64,000 bases of DNA from Ascaris suum. Taxonomy: Eukaryota > Nematoda > Chromadorea > Rhabditida > Ascarididae. Of the stretch, positions 1 through 28,200 are shown piece after piece. Positions within the stretch are counted from its first letter, which is position 1, and each line of letters begins with the position of its first letter. The notes beneath the pieces are model-generated. The model was not told where the DNA came from. It searched no databases and worked only from the letters and a program-made list of their open reading frames with translations. The DNA is taken from assembly GCA_013433145.1 (NCBI GenBank), contig CM024189.1, forward strand, positions 8,300,001 to 8,364,000, read 5' to 3'. Position numbers and translations under genes: made by a program.

Positions 1-341
1 GATAATATGAGCAAATAGAGACTAATAAACTCACTACATCATTCTCGTCCCATTCGTATACCATTTTATGCATTTCACATACTATTAAAACAATGAAATA
101 CAGTAATATAAATGAACTGACTAAATTAAATCACAGTTATTGAATCTTTTCCTGTAGTGCGATTAAGGGCTAAACAAAACAACGTATCAATACTATGAAT
201 AAGAAGAAATTCTATCAGTCGAAATCCTCCACTGCTAATTGAAGTAAAAAGACAGGGCGACGCTATAAATTCTAAGCGATAATACAGGGCTATTCGTCCT
301 TAAGTGTAAATTACAAAACTTGCACCTGATGAGCAGTTTAC

Positions 342-1224
342 CTCATCGATTCATCACTGCGACCAGCCAGAGGAATCCATATCAGCGTCTCTTGACGATA
401 GCACGGTAGCATACACGATATATATGTCCCGATATTTTCCTTGTAGGATGCTACTTATAAGTTCACTAGATAACAAGATAGTCACCCCCCCCCCCCCCCA
501 ACTCTCATTTGAGCGTTTTGTTCACTGCCCGAATGAGTGATGACGGTGCATATAGCACCACGCTTTCGTCACGATCACTCACCCACAACAACGTCGCTAG
601 AGAACAATATTTTTGCGAGGTTGTACTACACGGCAGAAGAACGTTGTAGGATCCGATTCATTGCGGTCAAAGTTCATCTTCCGACAGGAGCTATCTGTAA
701 GTTAGGCGAAAGTCGGTTGGTGCATATTAGAAAAGAGAGTGCCTCCACATCTCTTCCGTTCAGCACCGCCTTCTCTTCCTCATCTCTTCCGTTCAGCGTT
801 AAATTTTCGTTCTTTCAGGTGCATTCAATAAGCATCTTATCATTTCTCTCTTTTTTTTTCACACCCACATAAAATGTTCTGACTCATTTCAACAAACAGC
901 TGATCGTACCATACTTTCTAGATTAAAGAATAGCCTTTCACGACAATCTACGTGAAAAGCCTTTGCGTAATTAGTAGACATAATTTCAAGCTGAATCAAC
1001 ACATGTAACCCAGATTCCTAATTGTCGAGACAAGAAATAACTTGCAATATCTTAAACCGCCGAAGGACGAAGTGGAACTGTACATGTTTGGAGGATCGTT
1101 TCGCATAAAACGGTTTATTATTCTCTACCGATTTCTTGGCAGATCTTGCAAACGAAACATATAAAGCCAATGGGTCAGTAGTTTTTTGGTGCAGCTCTTC
1201 TACCGCATACAACACCTCCTCGTT
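342..1224 (-). CDS. Possible exons of an unidentified gene, partial at the left edge
   Basis: Two minus-strand segments look like internal exons. The first, 1129..1224, is 96 nt, opens after a pyrimidine-rich acceptor (CTTCTCTGAAG) and closes at a GTAGAG donor. It reads phase 0 to 0 as NEEVLYAVEELHQK and continues to SFARSAKKS. The second, 342..439, is 98 nt, opens after CTACAAG and closes at GAG/GTAAAC in phase 2. It reads ENIGTYISCMLPCYRQ and onward to LAGRSDESM. The phases are compatible, so they may be consecutive exons of one gene continuing leftward. No family is recognised. An overlapping frame in the second segment ends in a stop at 354..356, so that exon is ambiguous. The acceptor of the second exon is poor in pyrimidines. 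Confidence 0.3.
485..499 (+). repeat. Poly-C run
   Basis: A run of 15 C on the plus strand. Similar C or G homopolymers occur at 11073-11090, 23044-23064, 31151-31185 (interrupted), 43048-43061 and 52863-52876, always in non-coding sequence. Confidence 0.9.
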
Positions 1225-3412
1225 CTTCAGAGAAGCACGACAATCATTCAATGAGAAACCTCGTAAAAAAAGACCTCATAAAAAGGGACTGCGAAGAAGG
1301 ATCAGGGATTTGCTCAGCTTGACTCGGTAGGGTCTTAAAATCCGCCTAATGGACGCCTTTCGCCATCATCAACCGATTTCCACTGTGAAGCAATTAGCAT
1401 TCCAAACTAGCAATCACCAGGTGAATTCTTCCTTGACTCATCTCGTAGCCTGTCGACTCAGATCTTCCCACCGTTTTGTCTCATTATGATGCTAAATCAA
1501 CCTTGGTCCCCAATGAGCTTATTACTAGTTATGTGAATTTCGTTGGGGAAGACCAACAATGAATCATCGATGATCGTTTGAAGTCGCTAAAGAAAACAAT
1601 AGTCGAAATAGTGCGATAATCGATGAGATTCGGCAAAATTATATTGAAAAGTCATCGAGCTTTCAATGAACGCATCGTTTCACAAATCAACGCTAATGAA
1701 TTCAAAGTGAAATTGAATAATCAATAAATTTTCATAACGAACAATCAACGCATAAATCAAAAATAAATTAGAGGCGAGTTTCAGCGATTATCATGCATAA
1801 GTGTGATTTAAGTTGTCGTTTTACATATATTTCAACTCAACATTTCCACCAATGATCTTTAAATCGAAATAGTATGCATTCCCTATTAATCGTGCCTATC
1901 CACTTTCCTTCTCTCAGTTTAATATCGTGGAATGCGAACCACTATCCCATTCTTCCTATTCAGTATCCATGAAACAAAATCACACCCAGCTATGGAAGTG
2001 ATGGGGACTGCGGTGGAAAAGACTAGTGGTGATGATAGCCCAATCCCGTTCGGTCGTTAGCCAAAACACCTCTATGTTTCCGGTGTGTGTCAAGATGGTG
2101 ACGGATGAAGCGGAATGCAAGCGCCATTTAAAGAAGGCTACTATCAATGCTAGGGAAACACACAAATGAAACATTTTATCATAAAACGACTGTATGTAAG
2201 AGTCAATCAAGCGAGATACGAATTTGGGCCGTTCTGCAAACAAAAATTGCTCGAAAGATGGAAAATGACGAAGCTAAAAAAAAAAGCGAAATGATATGAT
2301 GAAGGTAAGGCAATTCCGAATGAGGATATTATAAATAACTATACAACAGAAAGTGATTAACGAAAATCAAGAAATATATCGATCTAATGCATAAATAAAA
2401 AGCAACAAACTTTTTCGACGATGGAGGCAGTGTTATTTGAGTTTTAAGTTTAGAAATAAATAAATAAATAAATAAATAAATAAACGGAACCATTAGAATA
2501 TGAACTGTGGGATTTTTCTTCAAAAAAAAAGTTTTTTTTTTTTTTTTTTTAACGGCTAATGGTACATTTCCATCAATGCTGATTTCTAAGACTTCACGCT
2601 TATTAAATTTTAGAACTGCATTTTTACGTTGTTTTTTGTTTTTTTTTTTTAAATCATAAAACTTGAAAAGTTTGAATTTCTATTTCTTGGAGGAAAAATG
2701 GAAAAACGTTAAATGATTTTCCTTATAGAAGGAAAAAAAAAATTTTTTGCAATATGAGAATGAAATTGATTAGAATATTTCGTTTAGAAACGATCAATAA
2801 CGAATAAAAAGTTAAGGGATTTTCCTTATAAAGACCCATAAATGCGATATTATATAGAGGCGAATTTCCCTCCATTAAAATCAAATTACATGCGAAATGC
2901 TTAAGAAAATCATAAATGTAAATAGATCGAAAATGCATCAAGAATATTAGCGTCAAAATGTGAAATGCAATGATCAGTTCACTTATATTCTGATCGAGAA
3001 TACTTATACTATACGACCGGAAAGATAGTGATGCAAACTTGAAAGTATATTACTGACATCTAACAACAAATAAGATAGAAATAAATATTATTCGAGAAAA
3101 AAAAATTAAATAGTTTGCATTTGAACTCTTCCCTAAAGAATTCAGTAATTTATTACGTTCATTTAAACAAAAAAAGAGAGAGAATGTTTCAACCATACAT
3201 TATACATAAAACTCTCTCAGAAAAAAAAAAGAGATCAAACGAAATCGTTAGCTGAGAGTTCAGAGGTCAACGAGAAAATCCTTTCAAATAAAACACAATT
3301 GATTAGGCTGTTAATTATTTTTATATGAAGGTACAAATTAAATTTTAATAGTCTCTTCTGCTCAAAAAATGATGGCACTAATAAATTGACGACGCATTGC
3401 AATAGTGATTGC
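1225..3412. other. Mostly AT-rich non-coding stretch, one unresolved coding-like island
   Basis: This is the 3' flank of the DSL-like gene ending at 3413. The only island with raised GC and open frames is about 1980-2243, open on the minus strand for 87 codons and in pieces on the plus strand. Neither reading has a convincing acceptor and donor pair, so no gene is called. The rest carries homopolymer A/T runs (for example around 2521-2550 and 2640-2650) and AAATAAATA repeats near 2456-2483. Confidence 0.5.
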
Positions 3413-11636
<8,224 letters not shown>

Positions 11637-11654
11637 CGTCGACGCAGTTGGCAT

Positions 11655-19799
<8,145 letters not shown>

Positions 19800-22281
19800 T
19801 GCAACGATACGATTTATACTGACGGCTAGTCAACGTTTCGGAAGGCAGCAGGTTCGCGTTTCGTTATCACTCTCACACCGTAGAGGTATTTCGTTCCGGC
19901 CTCGGCAATTGTTTGCATATTGCGTGTGCACTGTTGACGTTTATCATGGCGTTAAGTTCATCACCCCCGCTTCCTTTCCCCCGTCTTCCGACTCGTCGTT
20001 CTCCTCCCCTCATTCCATTTCTCCGTTTCCCTCCTCTCCCCCCCCCCCCTCCTCTCCCCACTCCCCTCATTCGTTGACGCTTGTTTATTTAATTTCTTCC
20101 GGGTGGCTTATTCTTCGTGAATGAGTGTCTACGTTTGTCTACATTTGTTAATGCGTACTTCAGGAAGCAAAAAATATCTGAGGTTAGCTGAAGTTCCGCT
20201 TCATTTGTTCTTCGTGGGCAAAATTCTCTGAATTTCTTAATATTTGATCATTTTTTGAAGTTCATCTTATGGTTGCTGTTAGCATCATCTATTCTTTTAC
20301 CCATTTCAAACAGTGTCCACAATATCTGTTATACTGTGATGAGCAGATCATCAACAGTAATGAAATATTCCTCCATTGGGCCTCATCAACAAAATAGTAG
20401 TCAACAATTTCAAGCACACATATATTTTCACCTCAATTCATCGAAATCTTCACCTCATAAACGAAACAAAAAAAAAACATCAAACTTCTATAATTTCTGT
20501 AAGAAAGAATTACATGTAGATGAGAAAGAACAACCAAATTAAACGTAAACCAAATACTTCGAAAAGAAAGATATGATATTTCTTTTCGAGTGAAAATTTT
20601 TGATCCATGCTTGATGAATTCCATACTATAAGTCGTCTGTATAGGGCGACGAATGAGATTTCAAAGTTACGGTCTTCAGAAGTTGAGAACTGAATCCCAC
20701 TGAATTCCACAGAGCACATATATCTGTTTCGTTGAAGTTACAATATGATATATCTAAAGCGGTTTTCATATAGCTCGCAATGGCGAGGTCTTTCAGCCAC
20801 CTACGATCGAAGCGCTGTGTTTGAGAAACCCACTATATGAGTTAGTCATACAATCGAATCCCGTCAGCTAAGATTCGCGAAAAAATATTGAAAAGCTATC
20901 ACCCCTTCCCTCTATGTCGTATCAAACCGTCTTCTATTACGAACTCATTTTCACTTCATTTTGACCCTATTACTATCAGTGTCAAATGCGTCCGCGACTA
21001 ATTCTAGCCATACTGCCTTTCAGAGTATACAAGAAGATCATGTGGTCTATCTTCGTTGATCAAAAGATGCGCATCTTGATCGAAATTGATGCAACATTTC
21101 ATCAATATATTGCCGCACTTATTGAATACGTCCATCATTCAGTTTTGCGGGTGTTCGTAGCGTGTGGTTAGTTGGTTGCTTCTGTTCTAGTATGCGATGC
21201 ATCCATCCTACGTAAAAGGGAACGAAGGAGAGCAGCATCGTTTTCTGTGATACGCTATTAAGTTTAGAAGTTTTGGTTCTATGAGCGGTCGGCTAGTAGA
21301 TTGCATAGATTTGAAAGAAAATGTTTGAAAAGCTTTTTGTCTCAAATCCAACGATGAATTCTATGAGCGTAAAAACTTGCAAATATATGAATAGATGATA
21401 GAGGTATTCATATGTTGTACGAAATGATCCAAGTGGAGAGAGGAAACGTTGATAAGACTTCTTCTTCGTTAAGGAATAGCTTCGTCGTTCGAACAATTTT
21501 CATCATACTACTTTGTTTTAGATATTTCTATTGATGCCTATTTATATATGAAGTAGGACTTTTTTTGTTTTTGAGGATCGAAATATTTGCGTCGAAAAAT
21601 GTTGTAAGTCGAAATATTTTCGTCATTTCTTACCGAAGTTTTCTATTGTTAAAGTTTTAAGGAGTGAAACTTGCGAACTTAATCCTTGTTTCCTTTTGTG
21701 CACCACAAAATTATTAGAGGTAGCATATCTCAGAATGATTGTATATTTGCGTGTTCGAGCTTATAAGGTGCAATTTACGACATTAGAGGCTAAAGAGCTG
21801 ATGTACTGACGTACTAAACCTTTTGATGATGGCACAGAAATTCGAGGTACATAAAATCACGACAGCGATGACTTTATATGTCGAGGGTACCGTTTTTATT
21901 TCTCTCTATCTGTCAAAAAACACTCACCCGTCGTTGGTGGATTAAGAGAGTTTCTCCGCATATACGACATGAATTAATTCCATATTGTGATAAAGTAATG
22001 AGGTATTTAAAAAGATGCTCTATCTAGCAGAGCAATTTATCTGGAGCTCATCATTTGCATATGCATTAGAGGTTCTATTTGTTCGGGGGGAAAACGTTGG
22101 ATATAGAATTTCATCGTTTGTATCAGATGTGATATTTCTAAGAGTCTATGAGTTGGTATCATAATTGTAAACAAAGATTGCGTTTTTTTTTTTAAAATTC
22201 AATCACTGATTCGAGAATATATTATGTTGCTTTCAAAGAGCATGTACTGTTTTCAGCTTTTTGAATATCAATTCAGGTGAG
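19800..22281. other. Divergent intergenic region between the DSL-like gene and the PTP-like gene
   Basis: About 2.5 kb between a minus-strand start (19799) and a plus-strand start (22282), so it should hold both promoters and any 5' UTRs. A pyrimidine-rich block at about 19968-20070 (CCCC and CT runs) is the most distinctive element. A 95-codon open frame at 20255..20542 starts hydrophobic but has only a TTG start and no supporting splice signals; it is not called. A strong acceptor (TGTTTTCAG ending about 22256) just before the PTP-like start could be a trans-splice or 5' UTR acceptor. Confidence 0.5.
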
Positions 22282-25200
22282 ATGGCACCAATTCCATCCC
22301 CAAGAGAAATTGGACGTGATTCACGCAAAGAATCTGACGTATTATCAATCACTAGCAGCATTGAGCTTAAGGTGACCACTTTTATTTGGACATGTTGTCA
22401 ATATCATTCAAACAAAACAATTTTCGGGAATCGTTTATCGTAGGTAATGGATTCTATTATTATTAATCCCATAATTGTTGTAAAACTGTTAAGGTAACAA
22501 ACTAAATGCTTTTAAGGAAGTGATGCGGCGTCATTTAATTGATGAGCAGTGTGCTGTGCATCTCACTAAGATTCATAATAAAATATAACGTACTCATATT
22601 TGAGAGAGGGTTTCATTCAGTTTCTCTCCTCTATTAGAAAAAATGAATGAGCGCACTTAGCAGAACGCTCTATGCAAATTTATTCCGTCCTTTATGGAAT
22701 GAGTGAGCGGTATGATAGTATTCGTGAACGTCTTACTGTTTCAGGATGCTCTAATTGACGATACGTGGTTCTGGCAAGGAGAGACGCATTCCGCTAAACC
22801 GACCGGTAAAAAATGGTTAAGCGAGGCGAGCAAAGGCGTCGGAGCAACTGCTGGAGACGATATTTACGCATATCCGCCCATTTTCTTCGTTCGTTGGTTT
22901 CGGGCATGGCAGGATCGATCTCTCCTGAAGAGACTTGTAATAGCTTTTCATTTCGTATGTATTTCACATTCGAGTGATCTTTGTAAGACGTTACGACGAG
23001 GTTGATTGTGATGAGGCGTCCGACTACGCATGTTTTGAGGTCCTCCCCCCCCCCCCCCCCCCCCACCCCCTCTCCAACTACTTCCCTCTAAATTATATCG
23101 CTACATCTAGTCAGTTTCACATCCTACCGAGTAAAGTTTAGAAAGGCGCATGTACAAGCATAAAAGAAAGTAATACGAGAATCCCATCTGTACAGTCATC
23201 CAGTAGCCTGGAATTTTTATTTTTATTTCTAAGCGAAAGCGTAACATTTTTCTGCAGGCGCTATTTTATTGAAAACCTTGCAACCGCGTTTTTTTTTCTT
23301 GTCTTTGAGCCGAAACATGCTCACTGTAACAGAATCTGCGTTCAAATAAGGAACGCAAAGTATTCACTACTGTTATTCTACTAGCATTCTGGTTTATAGT
23401 GGAAAAAAAATTAAATGAAAGTACGTTTCAAGCATGATGAAGGAGAGGTGATATTTCCGAAACTCGCCAAGATCTTCCAAGAAACATAAAGGGTATCATT
23501 TATTTAGGGTAGTTAAAATTTTGGAGAGTAAAATACGATGTTATTGTCAGCATTAATCTCAGAGCCAGAGAAATAATCGCTCCCTAATAAAGGCTTTCTT
23601 CTGCACTCAAACACTACCAGTCCTTTATCGACGAATTAAGGTGAATATCGTAAAGCGCTCGGTAGAACAAATCGATTTAGAAATTAGAGATTCATATTTC
23701 TCAAACGTGACCTTATAATATCTATTCGGCGATGGTCTAGAGAGGTGAATCTTTTGCTTAGGATAAGTTCGATATGGACGAAGTGAAGACGTTTGTTGCT
23801 CAAAAGCTCTTCAAAGTCGACGGTATCATATGCGATGAGCAAACAAAATTGATGCTCATTGAAAAGATGGTGCTTCTACCACATCCAAAAGAGTTCGATG
23901 ATGAGAATGAAGAGCTCATACGCAAATACGGGTAAGTAAATACGAGTAAATACTGAACATTACATATACACATCGAGAAAATTTGTTGTATTTCAGCTAA
24001 GGAATAATGTTTTGATTAGCGCTATTTTAGAATGAATTTTTTGTATAATGAATGAATATCAATAGAAAATTGTGCTCAAATCTATTGAGTTACTATGTGA
24101 ACAGCGTATTGTACAAGCATATGTTAGAACGAGCAGATTATTCTATCTTAGCTACCATTCGTTTTTTTTTTTCTTCGGCAGGGAATTTTTAATAAAACAT
24201 TTGCTGAAAACGAGTTAGTGTTTTTTTTTCCTAAAAGATTGTCGGAAAAATGTAACGATGGCAAATTGCGAAGCAATGTGGGGAACAGGACTGGGTGCTT
24301 GCAAGAGTCGCGATGTTGGTACTAGAGGTTGAACCCTTACCATCATAATCCTGATAGGCTGAAGTGATATCAAGTGACTAGTGATTCCAAATATGAATTT
24401 CGTTCGTATTCGTACATTAAGGTGTTCGCCGCTGATGTAGCATTCTGAGAGTTGAGGTAGTGATGAGGTGAAGATATGGTTGTTATTCAGAAGTGAACTT
24501 GTCAAATGGCTGAGGGATCGTCTTGTGCCATGCACCAATCAATCGAAGAATGTCGTCGATCGTGCGCTAAAGGATTTCAATGATCTGAAACAGGTGCGAG
24601 GCATTCAACTTCAGTTATTTCCACAGCCCTTTCTTTAATTTACAGCTTCGGCTCCTAAGTATCATTGATCTCTGCATAGCAAGCACATCTTAGACGCGAT
24701 AGGGTTTTTATGAAAACTGGAACCTGAAATAAGATTATATTGGGTCGTCATTCGTTAAGTAAAGCTTCTTCCTCTAATAATTGCGTTGATTTCAAGGATC
24801 TTTAGTTTATTTGTATTTATTCTCTTACTGCATCCGGGGAGACGATTGAATTTTCAGACTGTATGTCTGGATATGCAACGTATGTGGGTCTTAGAAGAAA
24901 TGCGGTTGTTAAGTTCAGAGCCTTTGGATTTATGCTTAACGTGCTAGTGAATTTTGCTCTTGCTGCATCATTTTTACATATTTCTGCCTTTCTTATTGAG
25001 AGGAGATAAAAAGTTCAGGTCGATCCATTGGCTTCGTGGTTCAAGCAAAGCTCGGAGAGTTCAGCGCGTATGTTGGATCGTATTCAGAACTTAGCTAGTG
25101 CAATGGCAGATATGGTGAAGTATTCGTTGCTTATTGAACCGGGCACCATTACACCACACCTGTCGGTATTTTATTAGCTTATTTTCGTCTAGTTTTTACG

Positions 25201-28200
25201 GCTCCCTTAAAAATGTGCATTGAACCTATGGAGTAATATCATTTTTGTATAATTGCTTTGATGGAGAACTTGGCAAATTTTTATAGTTGGCGAGATTCCT
25301 GTTTTGGGCCTATCGCAAGTTCAGCACGTTAAGTATGGTTGTTCGTTGCATGATAAGCCTATGATGTGGTAGCTTCTGTGATCATGCAGCTATTGTCATA
25401 ACGTGAAAGTGAATTGGACTGGCATCGATTACTCATTCTTCTCCACCTCAGTTCGCTCACCCTCCCCACCTGTCTTCTAGTAGAAGGAGCAGTTCCTCTT
25501 TCACGCTTCAAATCACTTCCTTTCTGCACTGTCATATCGACTACTCCACCTTTTCCTTCCCCCTTTCCTCACAACATTAGATTTTATCTCCACCTTTTTC
25601 TCCTCATCACTTCAATATGTGACTGAAAACTTGGGCAAATGACAAAAAAAAATTGTCCTTCAAGTATGTTGGTTTACACTTATTTGAATGTTTCATAGGC
25701 TGAAAACACACACTACACAGTTCAGTCTTTGGGCTAGGAAAGATTTTCCTTGCGCATTCAAAGTTTTCATTCCCTTCTTGAGAAAAAATTACAAAGAGAA
25801 GAGTCTACCAACCGCCTTATAGGTAGAGAGGACATAAAGAATGCTTCAACTTATTAATTCACTTGCCGCTGTTGTTGCCATTTTTGTTGCCACTATGACC
25901 ACTGTATGCCAACAGATACCTGTTGTTGTGCTTTCAGTTATGCAATAGAAAACGACCTACCAAAAATCCGAGCGTAAGTTATATTTCAAAAAACTATACG
26001 ATAGATAATAGTAACATTCTAGAAACATTCTGGGACAGTACCTTAGGCTCCTCTTCATACTGAATAATTTCGAAATGATGATAATGAGAATGCAATTTTT
26101 AATCTCTTTTTTACTTTATATCGATGAATTTCATACAATTTACGACGAGAAGGTCATAATATTCTTGATTTGAGGAATTTGTGGGCGAATATCGGCAATT
26201 GAAGACATTCTTTGAGAGGAACGACATGTCTCCAGAGGAGTGCTCACGTGTTGCTTTTGCAGCGAATTATCTTACAAAGGCTAGAAATGCAGGTAGATCA
26301 CTTATTTGAATTGTTACCTTGTGCACTGTTTTCATTGATTCCATTATTGTCAGTACGCGCAATCAGGTTTATGCTTACTCGAGCTTTCGATAAGTTGTTC
26401 ATTAAGTTCACTAGGTATGCTTTAAATAGGTACCTGTTGCATCGACGTTTCAAAGTCCGTGAGTAAAGAGTCAGCGGAGCCATAGTGTTTGTTGTTGAAA
26501 GCGCGAGAGCTTCGAACAGTAACCTAATCCAAATTCTCGCCAATAAAACCATAACTGCGAAAGCCTATAAACGAAACATGGCAGTAGTGGTTGAAATCGT
26601 CTAATGGATTGATGCTCTCTATTTGATTCTTCGTCATTGAGACTGCATCAAGGTGATATTGAATGTGATTGAGACGAGAGGAATCCCTTGACATAAATTT
26701 GATGTCGGTATTTATCCTTGGTAGTATTATTATAAAACTATAGAAAGCCAAAAGGTGCTTCGGAAAATGAAAGCATGCAAAGATATGAAGATTTCTCTTC
26801 ATTTTTTCGATGATCTTCCACATATAGAGAATTTTCGAATGAGAGGCTTCTGCTTTCATCTCACTAGTTTTGCTTTCAAATAGAGCCTTCTCAATATCAA
26901 TCCCAGTATCAGTATCAGCACACCAATCAGAAACAAAATTGGAACGCAAAGAATAGAATTCAACTTCGCAGCAAACTAACAACGCGGTTATCATTCTAAA
27001 CGTGCGATCAGTCAAAGAGCCTACGAGTTGCATAGAAGTGAGCGAAAGAGGTCAAATTTAGAAGCAGCGGGTAATTACCTAAACCATCCTTGTTGAAAAT
27101 AGTGATTAAGAAACCTTTACGAGACTCAGTAGTTTTTCAGGAAAGGTCCATATCCTGCGCAGCAGGGGGACGATTTTTTGGGTTGTTTGTATGGGAAAAA
27201 TGGCCATAAAGGTGGACAAATACTTGTATGTATAATGTGTGTAGAGGCGGCTAGTAGCGCATATAGCGAGAGGAGGTACGGTTGACGTCAAGGCTTCGGT
27301 TGCACCTCATATAAAACCTCCAGAATAGTTGAAATTCCCGAGAAAGAGAAATTCAGCGCTAAATTCGAAGGCAGGATTAGCCCACTTCATTGAATTTCTC
27401 TAATTTATCCTTCGCTGAGAGCAGCGTATAATAATTTAAACCCGTATGAACCTCATTGAAATGGAAGTTGAATTTTATATATGCATCGATGTTGAGTGTT
27501 GTTTGCTGAATTTATAGCTATCGAATGTGCTGATTCAACGCGTGTTATTTTGCATAATATTAATGGAGACATCGAGAGCCCTTTTGAACTTCTCGATGAT
27601 TCGATGTGTGGAAGCTCACCGTCAGGTTTATTTTATGATGACGATGTACCATCGCCTTGCAAGCCGCCTATTTTGTATGAAGTTCATTTCGTTTATTTAT
27701 ATTACTCTTCAATGCACTTTCCTCTAGAAAATAGTTGATACTTACTTGAAACGATTTCGGTTTCGAAAAAAAAAGGTTATCGTTTCCACTGCTATTGGAT
27801 GAAATATTAAGTTCTGCGTAAAACACTGTGACGTTGGAGTCAGCGGATGACCTGAGGACGAAATTTGGGAAGAATGTTGCAATCACATTGAAATGAAGCC
27901 TGCCAATACTTAATTGAGTGGTTTGATGCGAAAGATAGCTTCCAGTTCTGAAAAGAATGTGATCCTTATGGTTATTATAGTTTCTTTATTTTTTGAAAAG
28001 TGCAAGATGAATTCCCTAGCTTTAGGCGATTTGCTTCAACACATGTGTTTCGACTGGCTTTGGCTTGTACAATCTATACCTTGCACTCCTGGACCATCCA
28101 GACAGTTTATGGAATTTCAATTTTCATAGTACCGTGGTTGCTGTTGGGACCAAATTTCGCTCAGCTACGTGGAGTCTGTAAAGAAAATATATAAGATAAA

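Noticed and set aside
537..872. 111-codon plus-strand frame near the left edge
   Set aside because: Its second half is a Ser/Phe-rich translation of pyrimidine-rich sequence, with no splice or family support.
20255..20542. 95-codon plus-strand frame beginning with a signal-peptide-like stretch
   Set aside because: No ATG at the right position, no splice signals, no family match; such frames occur by chance in AT-rich DNA.
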